Source of the DNA: Candidatus Altimarinota bacterium
Lineage (GTDB): Bacteria; Patescibacteriota; Gracilibacteria; JAHISY01
Assembly: GCA_021735425.1 (NCBI GenBank)
Contig: JAIPGZ010000003.1
Coordinates: forward strand, 1-64,000
Direction: 5' to 3'
Length of the DNA stretch: 64,000 nt
The first letter of the stretch is position 1. Each line of letters begins with the position of its first letter. The notes below the pieces were generated by a model, which searched no databases, had not been told where the DNA came from, and worked only from the letters and a program-made list of their open reading frames with translations. Below, one piece after another: positions 1 to 7,339 of this stretch. Both the position numbers and the translations under genes were made by a program.

Positions 1-2006
1 TAATAGGCTCCGACTACATTCGTCACCCCAGGGTAAATAAAAATATTGCCATTCAAAATAATCACTCCAAAAGAATTACTGTTGCCGACAGGATAGGTAA
101 GGTTACTTTTGATATGAAGGTCTCCGTTTTCGATCAAGATTGTTTTAGCTCCACTTGGGAGAGCGATAGGACTCACTCCATCGCCTAAAACTACATCAGC
201 ATTTTTGAAATAAAAAATACTGCCTTCGTTATTTTTGCAGCTTAAGTTTGTTAGCTCAATCGTTGTGCTAATCGTCACGTCAGAATCACAAACGTTTGAT
301 GCAGGATTTTTAGTCAAGGTTAAAATATTGGGACCAATCGCATTTTTAAACTCACTTTGCGCGATGTCACCGAAGGACTTATTCAATGCGGCATCAGTTT
401 GTTTCGAAGAAGTGCCTGCGTCGGATTTCACCGAACCGATGATTTCGATGCCAGGATTAAAAAGGCTAGAGCTTACTCCGCTGGTGTCTAGTGTCTCACT
501 CTTGTGACGGACATGTTTACCGCTTGTTCCCACATCATAGCCCACATAATTCACTAATAGCGTGTCGAAATATTCTGGCACAGCTGTTCCAGCAGCAAGC
601 TTGGGAGTGATCTTTAACCTCAAGTCGTTGCTATTGCCAGCAGTGACATTAGTCACCACGCTACTCACATCATTCCAGTTTGCGACGATACCATTGAAAG
701 GGGCCGCTGTATCCAGGGTGAGATCTTCTACACTGGGTGTTTCGATACTGGCAGTGTCGGTATCCCAGATGACATTAGTTTCCGAGGCTTCCACTAGTAA
801 ACCTAGCTCTAGAGCGCTGGCGTTGGCACTGGCACTGGCATTATTCAATCTGGTCCGAAATCGTTTCGGGGCGTTTACAGTGATATTCTGTAGTGCAGAA
901 TAATCTGTGGGTACTATGTAGTTCGTACCATTGTAATTCATTGCTTCTGGTAGTGCAGTGAGAGTGGGGGCGAAAGCGAACATTGTTAGAGCAGGAACGT
1001 TTACTGCAGTATTTCCCAAATTTGGAGGATTAGAGTATGTGATGCTGTAGTCGATGCTCGTAAAATCTAAGTTAAAACTATCACTTGAGATAGGTGTGTA
1101 GCCTGCGCTGGTGGGTGCGTAGGAAGCTATTTCCAGCTCAAACTCTCCGTCTCCACCCACTGCTTTCGTGAGCCAATTAGTATTATTGCCGCCTGGATTT
1201 TTGTTGAAACTAAACTCACTCGATTCATATCGAGCTGAGTCACCAGTACCAGCAATTTGGTCAAGCTTAGTAGTGTTATTAAAATTAAAATTTACTTTTA
1301 CTGTTTTTGTCCCGCTTTCACTTACCACTCGATTGCCATAGCGATCTACGAGTTTCGCGGTGACGGTGTGAAAACTCACCCCATCGGAAATTTGAGTTCC
1401 GCTTGAAGGAGTGATTGTGGAGGGACAGCTAGTTTGATAATTAGCCAAACAGTTGGTGTCGGTCCACTCAGGCACATTGGCGACGACATGGAAAAAATTT
1501 ACTTCAGTCTCCCAGCCAGTATCATTGGTAGCGTTGTCGATTGCCTGCCACTGTAGATTATAATAGCCAGCTTTGCCGAAATCGTGTTGGGGGATGATAG
1601 CGGTTGCGGTATTTGAAAAACTGTAAGAGATGGTGCTGCCGCTGGCGTTTTTGATTTTTAAGTTGAGTGTCTTGATTTCAGAGGTGGCAGCTCCTACAGG
1701 TATCGTATTCTCAGTATCGCTGAAGTTTATAATGATAGGTGCAACATGATTTGCCATGAGGATTTTTTCTTGACCACTCACGAGGGTTGGTACATCCGGA
1801 TCATAATAATATGTTTGAGTATCCTTCACGCCATTATTGTTTTGTGCGTAATGGATATTGATACCCACTGGAGCGGTGATGGGTGTCTCGCCAGTATTGA
1901 AAATACTATAACCTTCTGCGCCCCAACCAGCGAATACTTGGCTAGAGGTAGAGAGCACCACTGCTAAAATGGTAAGCGTAAAGATGGAATTGATTCTGAG
2001 TTTCAT
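1..2006 (-). CDS. Large secreted beta-rich surface protein, 3' end beyond the window
   Basis: I translated this frame by hand: it is open from an ATG at 2006 to the left edge (668 codons, no stop). It begins with a clear signal peptide (MKLRINSIFTLTILAVVLS, cleavage probably after the following Ala-rich stretch ending QVFA). The mature part is rich in Asn, Thr, Ser, Val and Gly with few Lys or Arg, as in extracellular beta-sandwich or beta-helix proteins. A small-residue run NNASASANASA lies near residue 385. The last 80 residues have alternating hydrophobic strands such as SNSFGVIILNGNIFIYPGV, suggesting a solenoid. The start lies 7 nt after the stop of the upstream gene, so the two are probably co-transcribed. 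No family was recognised. Function unknown; an envelope or adhesin-type role is an inference. Confidence 0.8.
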   Translation of the reverse strand, partial: MKLRINSIFTLTILAVVLSTSSQVFAGWGAEGYSIFNTGETPITAPVGINIHYAQNNNGVKDTQTYYYDPDVPTLVSGQEKILMANHVAPIIINFSDTENTIPVGAATSEIKTLNLKIKNASGSTISYSFSNTATAIIPQHDFGKAGYYNLQWQAIDNATNDTGWETEVNFFHVVANVPEWTDTNCLANYQTSCPSTITPSSGTQISDGVSFHTVTAKLVDRYGNRVVSESGTKTVKVNFNFNNTTKLDQIAGTGDSARYESSEFSFNKNPGGNNTNWLTKAVGGDGEFELEIASYAPTSAGYTPISSDSFNLDFTSIDYSITYSNPPNLGNTAVNVPALTMFAFAPTLTALPEAMNYNGTNYIVPTDYSALQNITVNAPKRFRTRLNNASASANASALELGLLVEASETNVIWDTDTASIETPSVEDLTLDTAAPFNGIVANWNDVSSVVTNVTAGNSNDLRLKITPKLAAGTAVPEYFDTLLVNYVGYDVGTSGKHVRHKSETLDTSGVSSSLFNPGIEIIGSVKSDAGTSSKQTDAALNKSFGDIAQSEFKNAIGPNILTLTKNPASNVCDSDVTISTTIELTNLSCKNNEGSIFYFKNADVVLGDGVSPIALPSGAKTILIENGDLHIKSNLTYPVGNSNSFGVIILNGNIFIYPGVTNVVGAY

Positions 2007-2013
2007 TTTGAAT

Positions 2014-2790
2014 TTAATTAAATGAAGGATAATTTTCGATAAAGCGTGTGGTTTCATCGATGTCTATTTTCGCTCCGAAACTAGCAAAAATTTTCTGCAA
2101 AAGACTGATTTTTTCCGTAGCATCTGCAGTCTGTAGTCTCACGAGACTGGCTGGATTGACTGAAACCGAGAGCGGGGAACGCGCAAAAAACTCAGACAGT
2201 AATTTAGTTTGATCGGCAATATTTGCTGTTCTCAGTTCCTTCAAATCAGTAGGGTCCAATTTCACTCCGATTTTGCCAAATACATTATTAAGCGCTTCTA
2301 GTCGCGTAGCGGTATCATCGTAAATAGTGAATATGAGGTCACCCTGAGTTTCTTGCGAGATTACGGTCATTCCGATTTCTTCAAAAATTGAATGAACAAT
2401 CGGTTCAACGTTGGTCGCTGATGCGTGGCTATTTTCCTTTCCAATCGTTGCTTTTTCTTCTTCCAGACTAGTTATTTCACTCCTTTTTCTGACTATCGGA
2501 TTACCCGAGTTTATATATTCAATCTCTTCTGTCGGCGTAAGCTGGGGTGTTGGAAGGTCGAGAGCTTCGATTTCTTCTGTCAGCGTAAGTTGAGGTGCTG
2601 GAAAGTTGAAATCTTCAAGCTCTTTCGTTTCCTCGAGTTCGATTTTTTCAGATATAGGTAAATATTGGATTCTTAGATAATTCACTTCATTACTGCTGCG
2701 ATTCGCAGGAAGAAGCGCTGCTGCTATCGCAAGCATAGCGACTAAAAATCCGCAAAGAGTCATTTTCGCGAATGATTTGAACATGCTCAT
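2014..2790 (-). CDS. Membrane-anchored or secreted repeat protein, unknown function
   Basis: This 258-residue protein has one N-terminal hydrophobic segment (about residues 10-29, CGFLVAMLAIAAALLPA) that could be an uncleaved anchor or signal peptide. It holds two kinds of internal repeat: FPAPQLTLTEEIE followed by LPTPQLTPTEEIE (about residues 63-90), and a C-terminal pair of about 40 residues built as LDPTDLKELRTANIADQTKLLSEFF and VNPASLVRLQTADATEKISLLQKIF. No known family was recognised. It lies between the serine protease gene upstream and the large surface protein 7 nt downstream, and is probably in one operon with them. No clear Shine-Dalgarno sequence is visible. Confidence 0.7.
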   Translation of the reverse strand: MSMFKSFAKMTLCGFLVAMLAIAAALLPANRSSNEVNYLRIQYLPISEKIELEETKELEDFNFPAPQLTLTEEIEALDLPTPQLTPTEEIEYINSGNPIVRKRSEITSLEEEKATIGKENSHASATNVEPIVHSIFEEIGMTVISQETQGDLIFTIYDDTATRLEALNNVFGKIGVKLDPTDLKELRTANIADQTKLLSEFFARSPLSVSVNPASLVRLQTADATEKISLLQKIFASFGAKIDIDETTRFIENYPSFN

Positions 2791-2921
2791 TTATTTTTTG
2801 TTTTATATTTAGTAATACATTCTTCTCATTTTAACATTTTAAGGAAAAAATCGCAACATCTTTTTGCACTTGATTTGACAGGGACGGCAGGACTTGGAAG
2901 TAACCACCAATAGACAAAAAC

Positions 2922-4094
2922 CTAAGGAGCTTGTTTGTAATGCATCTCTACTGTTTTGTCGGGATCTCTCCATGGGCCTTTTTTTATCTTGTCGGCGTGT
3001 TTCTTGAGAGATTCATGGATCGAGTTCAAATCAACCACTGTCCCGCCGACGCGATCTCCCGGTAGTCGTTCTTTGATAGCAGCGACTGCCTCTACGGAAA
3101 GATTACCCTGGGCATCGAAACGGAAGACGACGACAGGGCCTCCACTCTCGCCAGCTCGGATTACGCCATCGGTGAGTTCTTTATCGTTATCAATTTTTTC
3201 TACCGAGTTCATTCCGTCGATACGTAAGCTATGTTTGCCATCCAAAGATAAATTGCTCGCAAAAAAGTAGATTGTTTCACCTGGGGTGACGGGCTTGGTC
3301 GCGAGCGTTAGTCCACCTTGGTACTCTTTTTTATATTGGACCTTCTCTAGGGCTTGCTTATATTCTTTTAAGTATTTTAAGTCTGCTCGGAATTTTTCAT
3401 CTGAAACATCCTGAGGTCGATTTTTTAAGAAGCTTATGATTTTCGCTTCCAAGGCTTGGATCTTTTTCTGTAAGGTATTTTCTCGATTTCTGAGCGCCTG
3501 ATCACGACCTTCGATGCTGGCATATTTGATGTAGGCTAGATCTTTTTCATGATCAATCACGACATCATCCAGATTGATCATTGCTACTTCGTCTGGCCGG
3601 AGGTCGAACTCACAGAGTCCCTCTCCATCGATTTCAGGCGGTAGCCACTTCAAAAACTTCACACCAGCTTCTTTTAATTTTTCAAAACCATGGGCAGCGG
3701 TGACTAGCACCTTGCCCAAGTCAGGATGATTGATAGTGAAGGTTGTACGATTTTGCCATAGCAGGCCTGACGGATAATCTTTTAGATTGATGTCAGTTTC
3801 ATTGGCGTGACGAACGAGGATACCCACATTGAGGTTGAAAATGGTTTTGGCTATCTCGCCAGCTTCGGTATAGATCAATCTCTTTCGATCTTTCTGCATC
3901 TTTTTCCAGGCTGCTATTTCGGCGAGAGTTTCTGTATCACATTCGCTAGCCTGTGGAGAGGCAAAAGCAGCTTCATTTGGAAGTATTGATGCAGCTAGGG
4001 AAACTCCAGCTGTCTTCAGCACATTAACAATCATTTCTCTCTTGCTTTTTCCAAGCTGGGGTAAGACTTCGGGATTTTTTTCTTTACTAGGCAA
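2922..4094 (-). CDS. Secreted trypsin-like serine protease (PA clan)
   Basis: The catalytic triad of a chymotrypsin-fold protease is visible: His135 in VTAAHG, Asp185 in HEKDLAYI and Ser317 in GESGGP. Residues 1-46 look like an export signal with a long N-region containing KSKRE, a hydrophobic stretch and AFA before the mature protein. Between Asp and Ser there is an unusually long Lys/Glu-rich, probably coiled-coil insertion (about 197-255). The likely role is extracytoplasmic protein cleavage. The assigned start is TTG at 4094; an internal ATG (codon 21) would shorten the N-region. It heads the probable operon with the two downstream surface genes, which could be substrates or partners (inference). 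Confidence 0.82.
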   Translation of the reverse strand: MPSKEKNPEVLPQLGKSKREMIVNVLKTAGVSLAASILPNEAAFASPQASECDTETLAEIAAWKKMQKDRKRLIYTEAGEIAKTIFNLNVGILVRHANETDINLKDYPSGLLWQNRTTFTINHPDLGKVLVTAAHGFEKLKEAGVKFLKWLPPEIDGEGLCEFDLRPDEVAMINLDDVVIDHEKDLAYIKYASIEGRDQALRNRENTLQKKIQALEAKIISFLKNRPQDVSDEKFRADLKYLKEYKQALEKVQYKKEYQGGLTLATKPVTPGETIYFFASNLSLDGKHSLRIDGMNSVEKIDNDKELTDGVIRAGESGGPVVVFRFDAQGNLSVEAVAAIKERLPGDRVGGTVVDLNSIHESLKKHADKIKKGPWRDPDKTVEMHYKQAP

Positions 4095-4308
4095 ACTAAA
4101 AAAATAGTAAATAATTTTCTCACACGAAGAGGAATTTTACATAAAAAAATGTTTTTGTCAAAGATAATTTTTGTCTTGAACTATGATTCATTTGATTAGC
4201 CTGATTTCACTGATTCACTACTTTTGAAATTAGCAGGAAAATTATTAGCAACAGGTACTTAAAAAATTTTCAGAAAAGCGATAACCACATAAATCATATT
4301 AATCCGTG

Positions 4309-4354
4309 TAATCACAGTTCCAGACAAAGTAATCACACTAATCACGTTAATCAC
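4309..4354 (+). repeat. Four short direct TAATCAC repeats
   Basis: TAATCAC occurs at 4309-4315, 4330-4336, 4339-4345 and 4348-4354. The same neighbourhood on the left (about 4185-4220) is rich in the opposite-sense word TGATT, so the segment is loosely inverted-repeat in nature. No spacer/repeat regularity of a CRISPR type is present. Function unknown. Confidence 0.7.
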
Positions 4355-4377
4355 AAAAATCAAAGTTCAGGTAGACA

Positions 4378-4461
4378 CGACAAAAAAGAAAGGGGAGGCC
4401 GAGCATGAATATGAAATTCAGCACAGCCTCCCGAAAATTGGCCTCCCCTTTCTTTTTGTCG
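4378..4461 (-). terminator. Long hairpin downstream of the 152-residue secreted protein gene
   Basis: The arms at 4378-4400 and 4440-4461 are complementary over about 22 bp (CGACAAAAAAGAAAGGGGAG side against its complement ending TTTCTTTTTGTCG) with a single A bulge. The loop of about 39 nt holds a further AGCCTCCC copy (4425-4432). On the minus strand it starts 7 nt after the stop at 4468 and ends in a T-rich arm, so it could act as a terminator or mRNA-stabilising trailer. It is much longer than an ordinary intrinsic terminator and shares sequence with the leader of the same gene. Confidence 0.6.
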
Positions 4462-4467
4462 CCTTGA

Positions 4468-4926
4468 TTACTTCGAGGCGGCTTCCATACCAGTAGCCCT
4501 TTTTAGGGTATGGGTGTCACTCCACTTTTTAAACTTTACCTCCCATGTGTCTTCAATAGGATCGTAGGTTAAGCGGAGTGACTTCGTGTCCAGTGTGTTG
4601 TCTTTGGCGACCCAGGACCCTCTCCAGCTTCCGCCAGATCTTTTGCTTCCCTGGAAGCCGTAAAATAATCCAATTTTTTCGCCCACTTTTCTTAATTCAA
4701 GAACCGTTTTTTGTTTGCCGGAAGATCCAGCGAATTTTCCGAAAGCGGCTGGGTTTAAGTCCCCAGCGTTTGATTTTTCCAAAAATTTGTCAGGATTACT
4801 GCGGCTGCCGTTGGTTAAGGCGGCAAAAATCTGATCGGGGCTGTTGCCAGCGAAGGCGGATCCATTACCGCCAACGTAACAAACTGCGATGGCTATAAAA
4901 ATAGCCAAGGTCAAAAATCTTTTCAT
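4468..4926 (-). CDS. Small secreted protein of unknown function with structured mRNA ends
   Basis: The protein has 152 residues with an obvious signal peptide (MKRFLTLAIFIAIAVCYVGG, cleavage probably after SAFA at about residue 27). The mature part is basic, Gly/Ser-rich and ends in a probable beta domain (TKSLRLTYDPIEDTWEVKFK). No family was recognised. It is one of the few genes here with a strong Shine-Dalgarno sequence (AAGGAGGT, 5 nt before the ATG), which fixes the start. A multi-stem potential RNA lies immediately upstream and a long hairpin immediately downstream, so the gene is probably monocistronic and post-transcriptionally regulated (inference). Confidence 0.75.
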   Translation of the reverse strand: MKRFLTLAIFIAIAVCYVGGNGSAFAGNSPDQIFAALTNGSRSNPDKFLEKSNAGDLNPAAFGKFAGSSGKQKTVLELRKVGEKIGLFYGFQGSKRSGGSWRGSWVAKDNTLDTKSLRLTYDPIEDTWEVKFKKWSDTHTLKRATGMEAASK

Positions 4927-4931
4927 AAAAA

Positions 4932-4939
4932 ACCTCCTT
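4932..4939 (-). promoter_or_regulatory. Strong Shine-Dalgarno sequence
   Basis: On the minus strand this reads AAGGAGGT, 5 nt before the ATG at 4926. It stands out because most genes in the window have no recognisable site. It is 3 nt from the 3' arm of the closing stem of the leader structure, so folding could affect ribosome access. Confidence 0.8.
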
Positions 4940-4942
4940 TAA

Positions 4943-5085
4943 GGTTAGCAGAAAGGGGAGCCGACCCCCCATCTGCCAAATGATTGAAGTTTTTCCGTTG
5001 TCTGAAAAGATGTTCCTAGTCGGCGAAACTGGGAACTCAAACAAAGAAAAACCTACTTTTAGGGGTCTACTGCCTTTCTGCTACC
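4943..5085 (-). ncRNA. Candidate structured 5' leader RNA (nested stems, about 143 nt)
   Basis: Four nested complementary pairs are visible. P1: 4943-4956 with 5073-5085 (13 bp, one bulge). P2: 4963-4968 with 5062-5067 (GACCCC/GGGGTC). P3: 4989-4995 with 5046-5052 (GTTTTTC/GAAAAAC). P4: 5012-5016 with 5032-5036 (GTTCC/GGAAC), closed by a 15-nt loop. The stems are separated by asymmetric internal loops. The minus strand is preferred because the element ends 3 nt before the Shine-Dalgarno sequence of the secreted-protein gene. It does not match a riboswitch class I can recall. Sequence alone cannot tell a cis-regulatory leader from a separate small RNA. Confidence 0.55.
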
Positions 5086-5155
5086 GAGATTTCAAAGAAC
5101 GAAGTTTTTAATTAGAGCTGAATTTTATCTAATTTAATACTCCTTGTCAAATTTT

Positions 5156-5163
5156 AAAAGTAT
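5156..5163 (+). repeat. Left copy of the 8-bp IS target duplication
   Basis: AAAAGTAT directly precedes the left inverted repeat and is repeated exactly at 6008-6015 after the right one. Confidence 0.88.
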
Positions 5164-6007
5164 GGGACTACCACTGTTAAGTGTTGGTGGTTGGTCTAGA
5201 GAATCGAGCAGTTAGATAAGCTACCCGCTCAGGATAGCTGAAGTTGAACTGAAAACAAATCTCTCTTAGAAACTCAGTAAGTTTTGGGTAACCACGGTAG
5301 GTGTGAACTGCCTTGGGTTTAGCATGTCCCCACACCCCTTCAATCCCATTTGTATGAATACCAGAACACTCCCTAGAGACAAATTCTCTAGCATGACAGA
5401 TAGTGAAGTGTTTGCGTGAGTATCTCAGTTCATTGTAGCCTCTCCATTCATCAGTAAAGGCAGAGGTGTTTTTATCTAGTAGATTGTCTACAAAATTTGT
5501 GAGAGTTGCAGAGTTACGATTTTGTAGTGGCGAGAGTTTAATTTGCTTTGTGATACGGCTTTTAGCTCCACCAATCCAGATGTGTTTCATAGTAGTCTCA
5601 TCTATTTCAGCCAGTCCAGAGAGTTTTTCTCCTGCAGTAGATGATGGAAGTATCTGACGAACCATACGACGGTAGTGTTGTCCGGTATTGGTATGTTTTT
5701 GGAAAAGCTTGGCAAGATCAGCACCACTAGGACAAGTACGAATGCTGACCAATTGTGCTAATAATCTCCACTGCTGATCAGTTATGCGAGTACGATGACG
5801 AATTGTTCCAGTGCGATTAGTAAAAGTTTTTCTACAGCTTAAACAACGATAACGAATTCGCTTTTGGGTTGTTTTACCCCAGCGAATTACATCGCCGATT
5901 ACGCCACAATGAGGGCAGGTTTTTTGTGCAGGCATACTTTTTGAAGGATTAGGGGCTTAAGTTAGCCCGATTCCTTAGTTTTACCAACACTTAACTGTTG
6001 TTGTCCC
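5164..6007 (-). mobile_element. Complete IS1595-type insertion sequence
   Basis: The 844-bp element is bounded by imperfect 24-bp inverted repeats (5164-5187 and 5984-6007, 21 of 24 identical, both starting GGGAC). It is flanked by a perfect 8-bp direct duplication AAAAGTAT (5156-5163 and 6008-6015). The 8-bp duplication, GG-starting ends and a zinc-ribbon/ISXO2-like transposase fit the IS1595 family. The single gene fills the element and its stop codon lies inside the left repeat. Intact ends and target duplication suggest recent insertion. It lies between the structured-leader gene and the cytochrome b5-like gene. Confidence 0.9.
5177..5935 (-). CDS. IS1595/ISXO2-like transposase
   Basis: The 252-residue enzyme starts with a zinc ribbon (CPHC at 7-10, CLSC at 31-34), followed by a helix-turn-helix-like segment and a DDE-type core: Asp112 in EIDETT, Asp162 in FTDEWRGY and Glu199 in HTNGIEGVW. 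The HTNxIEG motif is characteristic of ISXO2-type transposases. The spacing between the two Asp residues (50) is short for the family, so this is a compact variant. No frameshift or internal stop is present and both inverted repeats are intact, so it may be functional. Confidence 0.9.
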   Translation of the reverse strand: MPAQKTCPHCGVIGDVIRWGKTTQKRIRYRCLSCRKTFTNRTGTIRHRTRITDQQWRLLAQLVSIRTCPSGADLAKLFQKHTNTGQHYRRMVRQILPSSTAGEKLSGLAEIDETTMKHIWIGGAKSRITKQIKLSPLQNRNSATLTNFVDNLLDKNTSAFTDEWRGYNELRYSRKHFTICHAREFVSRECSGIHTNGIEGVWGHAKPKAVHTYRGYPKLTEFLREICFQFNFSYPERVAYLTARFSRPTTNT

Positions 6008-6015
6008 AAAAGTAT
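6008..6015 (+). repeat. Right copy of the 8-bp IS target duplication
   Basis: AAAAGTAT directly follows the right inverted repeat and matches 5156-5163 exactly. Confidence 0.88.
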
Positions 6016-6110
6016 TGTATTAACTATATTTAATAATTTCTCAATAGCGTTCGGAGACTCAGGAGAAGCTTTTTATTCCCATTGAATTTGACTAAAATAG
6101 TTGGGATTTT

Positions 6111-6461
6111 ATGCTTAAAAAAATATTTTCAATCGTTTTTTGTCTTCTGCTGGCGGCCTGCAACCAGACAGAAGCTGAGATAGAAAGTCTCACTCCTGGT
6201 GACTTGTCGGCAGCGAACTTCACGATGACAGAAGTTGCTGCGCATTCCGTGGAGACAGACTGCTGGATGGTGCTGCAAGGTAAAGTTTATGACATCACTA
6301 AGCATATCCCTAAGCATCCTGGAGGTAAGAAAATTATCGAAAGTTGCGGCAAAGACGTGACGGAGATTTTTTATCCTCCAGCCGATTCAGGTATTTCACG
6401 ACACATGCGCGTCGAAGATTCTTTACTGGCAGAATACTTCATCGGCAATCTAACCCCTTAA
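6111..6461 (+). CDS. Lipoprotein with cytochrome b5-like heme-binding domain
   Basis: Residues 1-17 form a lipoprotein signal peptide ending in a lipobox (LLAAC, lipidated Cys17). The rest matches a cytochrome b5 fold: CWMVLQGKVYDITKHIPKHPGG, with His69 of HPGG as one axial heme ligand and probably His98 (ISRHMR) as the other, then LLAEYFIGNL at the end as in the family. The protein would sit outside the membrane, tethered by lipid, and carry electrons. It is followed after 4 nt by a two-helix protein with a possible heme-binding His pair, so the two may form a small electron-transfer unit (inference). Confidence 0.85.
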   Translation: MLKKIFSIVFCLLLAACNQTEAEIESLTPGDLSAANFTMTEVAAHSVETDCWMVLQGKVYDITKHIPKHPGGKKIIESCGKDVTEIFYPPADSGISRHMRVEDSLLAEYFIGNLTP

Positions 6462-6465
6462 TTTT

Positions 6466-6693
6466 ATGCTTTTTCAAATTATGTTTTTGTCAGGAATATT
6501 TGGATTGATGTTTTTTGTGCTGATTTTCTGCACTTGTGTGTGCCTCGGAGGCAAGAGGCTAGTTCAAAAATTGGCTACAAAATCTTGGTATCAAAAATTG
6601 CGCTCTTTTCACTGCTGGTTTTGGTGGGGGCTTTTTGTTTCGATGCTCGTACACATTGCTCTAGCCTTTTATCTTTTCGGTTGGCCCTTCTGA
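6466..6693 (+). CDS. Two-helix membrane protein with His-X13-His, possible heme protein
   Basis: The 75-residue protein has two hydrophobic segments (about 5-27 and 51-72) joined by a short basic loop. At the start of and within the second helix are His49 and His63, separated by 13 residues. That is the spacing that lets one helix ligate two stacked hemes in cytochrome b and ferric reductase families. It is 4 nt downstream of the cytochrome b5-like lipoprotein gene and 7 nt upstream of a methyltransferase gene. No family match was recognised; heme binding is an inference, and it would need to oligomerise to complete the ligand sets. Confidence 0.65.
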   Translation: MLFQIMFLSGIFGLMFFVLIFCTCVCLGGKRLVQKLATKSWYQKLRSFHCWFWWGLFVSMLVHIALAFYLFGWPF

Positions 6694-6700
6694 GTTTTTC

Positions 6701-7339
6701 ATGGACAAGAGTAAAAATAATTCGAACAGTGCTGATACCTTGAAAGCGTACGAGAGGATTTACGCTGAGTCAGAGCAGGCTTACAGCTCACAGCCATTTT
6801 TTTTGGTAAAAAAAATTCATAAATATTTGCAGACTGGTTTGGTCGTGGACTTCGGAGCAGGTGAGGGGAGGAATAGTGTTTTTCTCGCAGAGCAGAGTTT
6901 CTTAGTAGAGGCGATTGATTTTGCCGCCGGGGCTGTCAAAAAGCTGGAAGAGAAAATCAAAAAAAAATCTTTAAACATACGAACGAAGAGAGCTGATCTC
7001 AGTCGGCTGAATTTGGCTGGTAAATTTCATGTAGGGGTTTGCACTTTCGTGCTGCACAATCTCTCAGCCACAGCAGCCAAAAAGTTTATCCTCAAAATGC
7101 AAAAGCACACCGAGATCGGAGGAGTGAATGTATTGGCTTGTTTCACAAAGCAGGGATATTTTTTTCGCAAAGACCCTAAGACTGGAAATTTCTTCCCCAG
7201 CCAGACTGAACTAAAAAAACTTTACACTGGCTGGAAAATCCATGAAATCAATACTAAAAAAATACGCTTGCGTCCGATAGATGCAGCAGGAAAACCGCTT
7301 TTTGGTGACTGCGTGGTGATGTTAGCGCAGAAGCTTTAG
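6701..7339 (+). CDS. Class I SAM-dependent methyltransferase (TehB-like)
   Basis: The 212-residue protein has a Rossmann-type SAM-binding motif I, VVDFGAGEGRNS (about 50-61), an acidic end of strand 2 (EAIDFA) and a motif IV-like segment (HVGVCTFVLHNL). The arrangement resembles TehB and small-molecule methyltransferases. The substrate is unknown. It is the last gene of a plus-strand trio with the cytochrome b5-like lipoprotein and the two-helix protein, and its 3' end overlaps the convergent radical SAM-like gene by 4 bp. Confidence 0.8.
   Translation: MDKSKNNSNSADTLKAYERIYAESEQAYSSQPFFLVKKIHKYLQTGLVVDFGAGEGRNSVFLAEQSFLVEAIDFAAGAVKKLEEKIKKKSLNIRTKRADLSRLNLAGKFHVGVCTFVLHNLSATAAKKFILKMQKHTEIGGVNVLACFTKQGYFFRKDPKTGNFFPSQTELKKLYTGWKIHEINTKKIRLRPIDAAGKPLFGDCVVMLAQKL

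Larger units (their letters stand above)
4095..4467. other. Intergenic region, 373 bases
   Basis: No gene is visible. The segment holds, in order: the presumed minus-strand promoter region of the serine protease (AT-rich, about 4100-4180), a stretch rich in TGATT and AATCA words (about 4185-4365) with four TAATCAC copies, and the long hairpin at 4378-4461 that follows the 152-residue secreted protein gene. Confidence 0.6.

Noticed and set aside
235-903. Two plus-strand open frames (235-507 and 562-903)
   Set aside because: They lie opposite the long minus-strand secreted protein, which has a signal peptide and protein-like composition; these are shadows.
4309-4354. CRISPR-like array from the TAATCAC copies
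   Set aside because: Repeat unit is only 7 bp with irregular 2-14 bp gaps and no spacers or cas genes.
4943-5085. 6S RNA, tmRNA or a standard riboswitch
   Set aside because: Length and conserved sequence blocks do not match those I can recall, and it abuts a Shine-Dalgarno sequence, favouring an mRNA leader.
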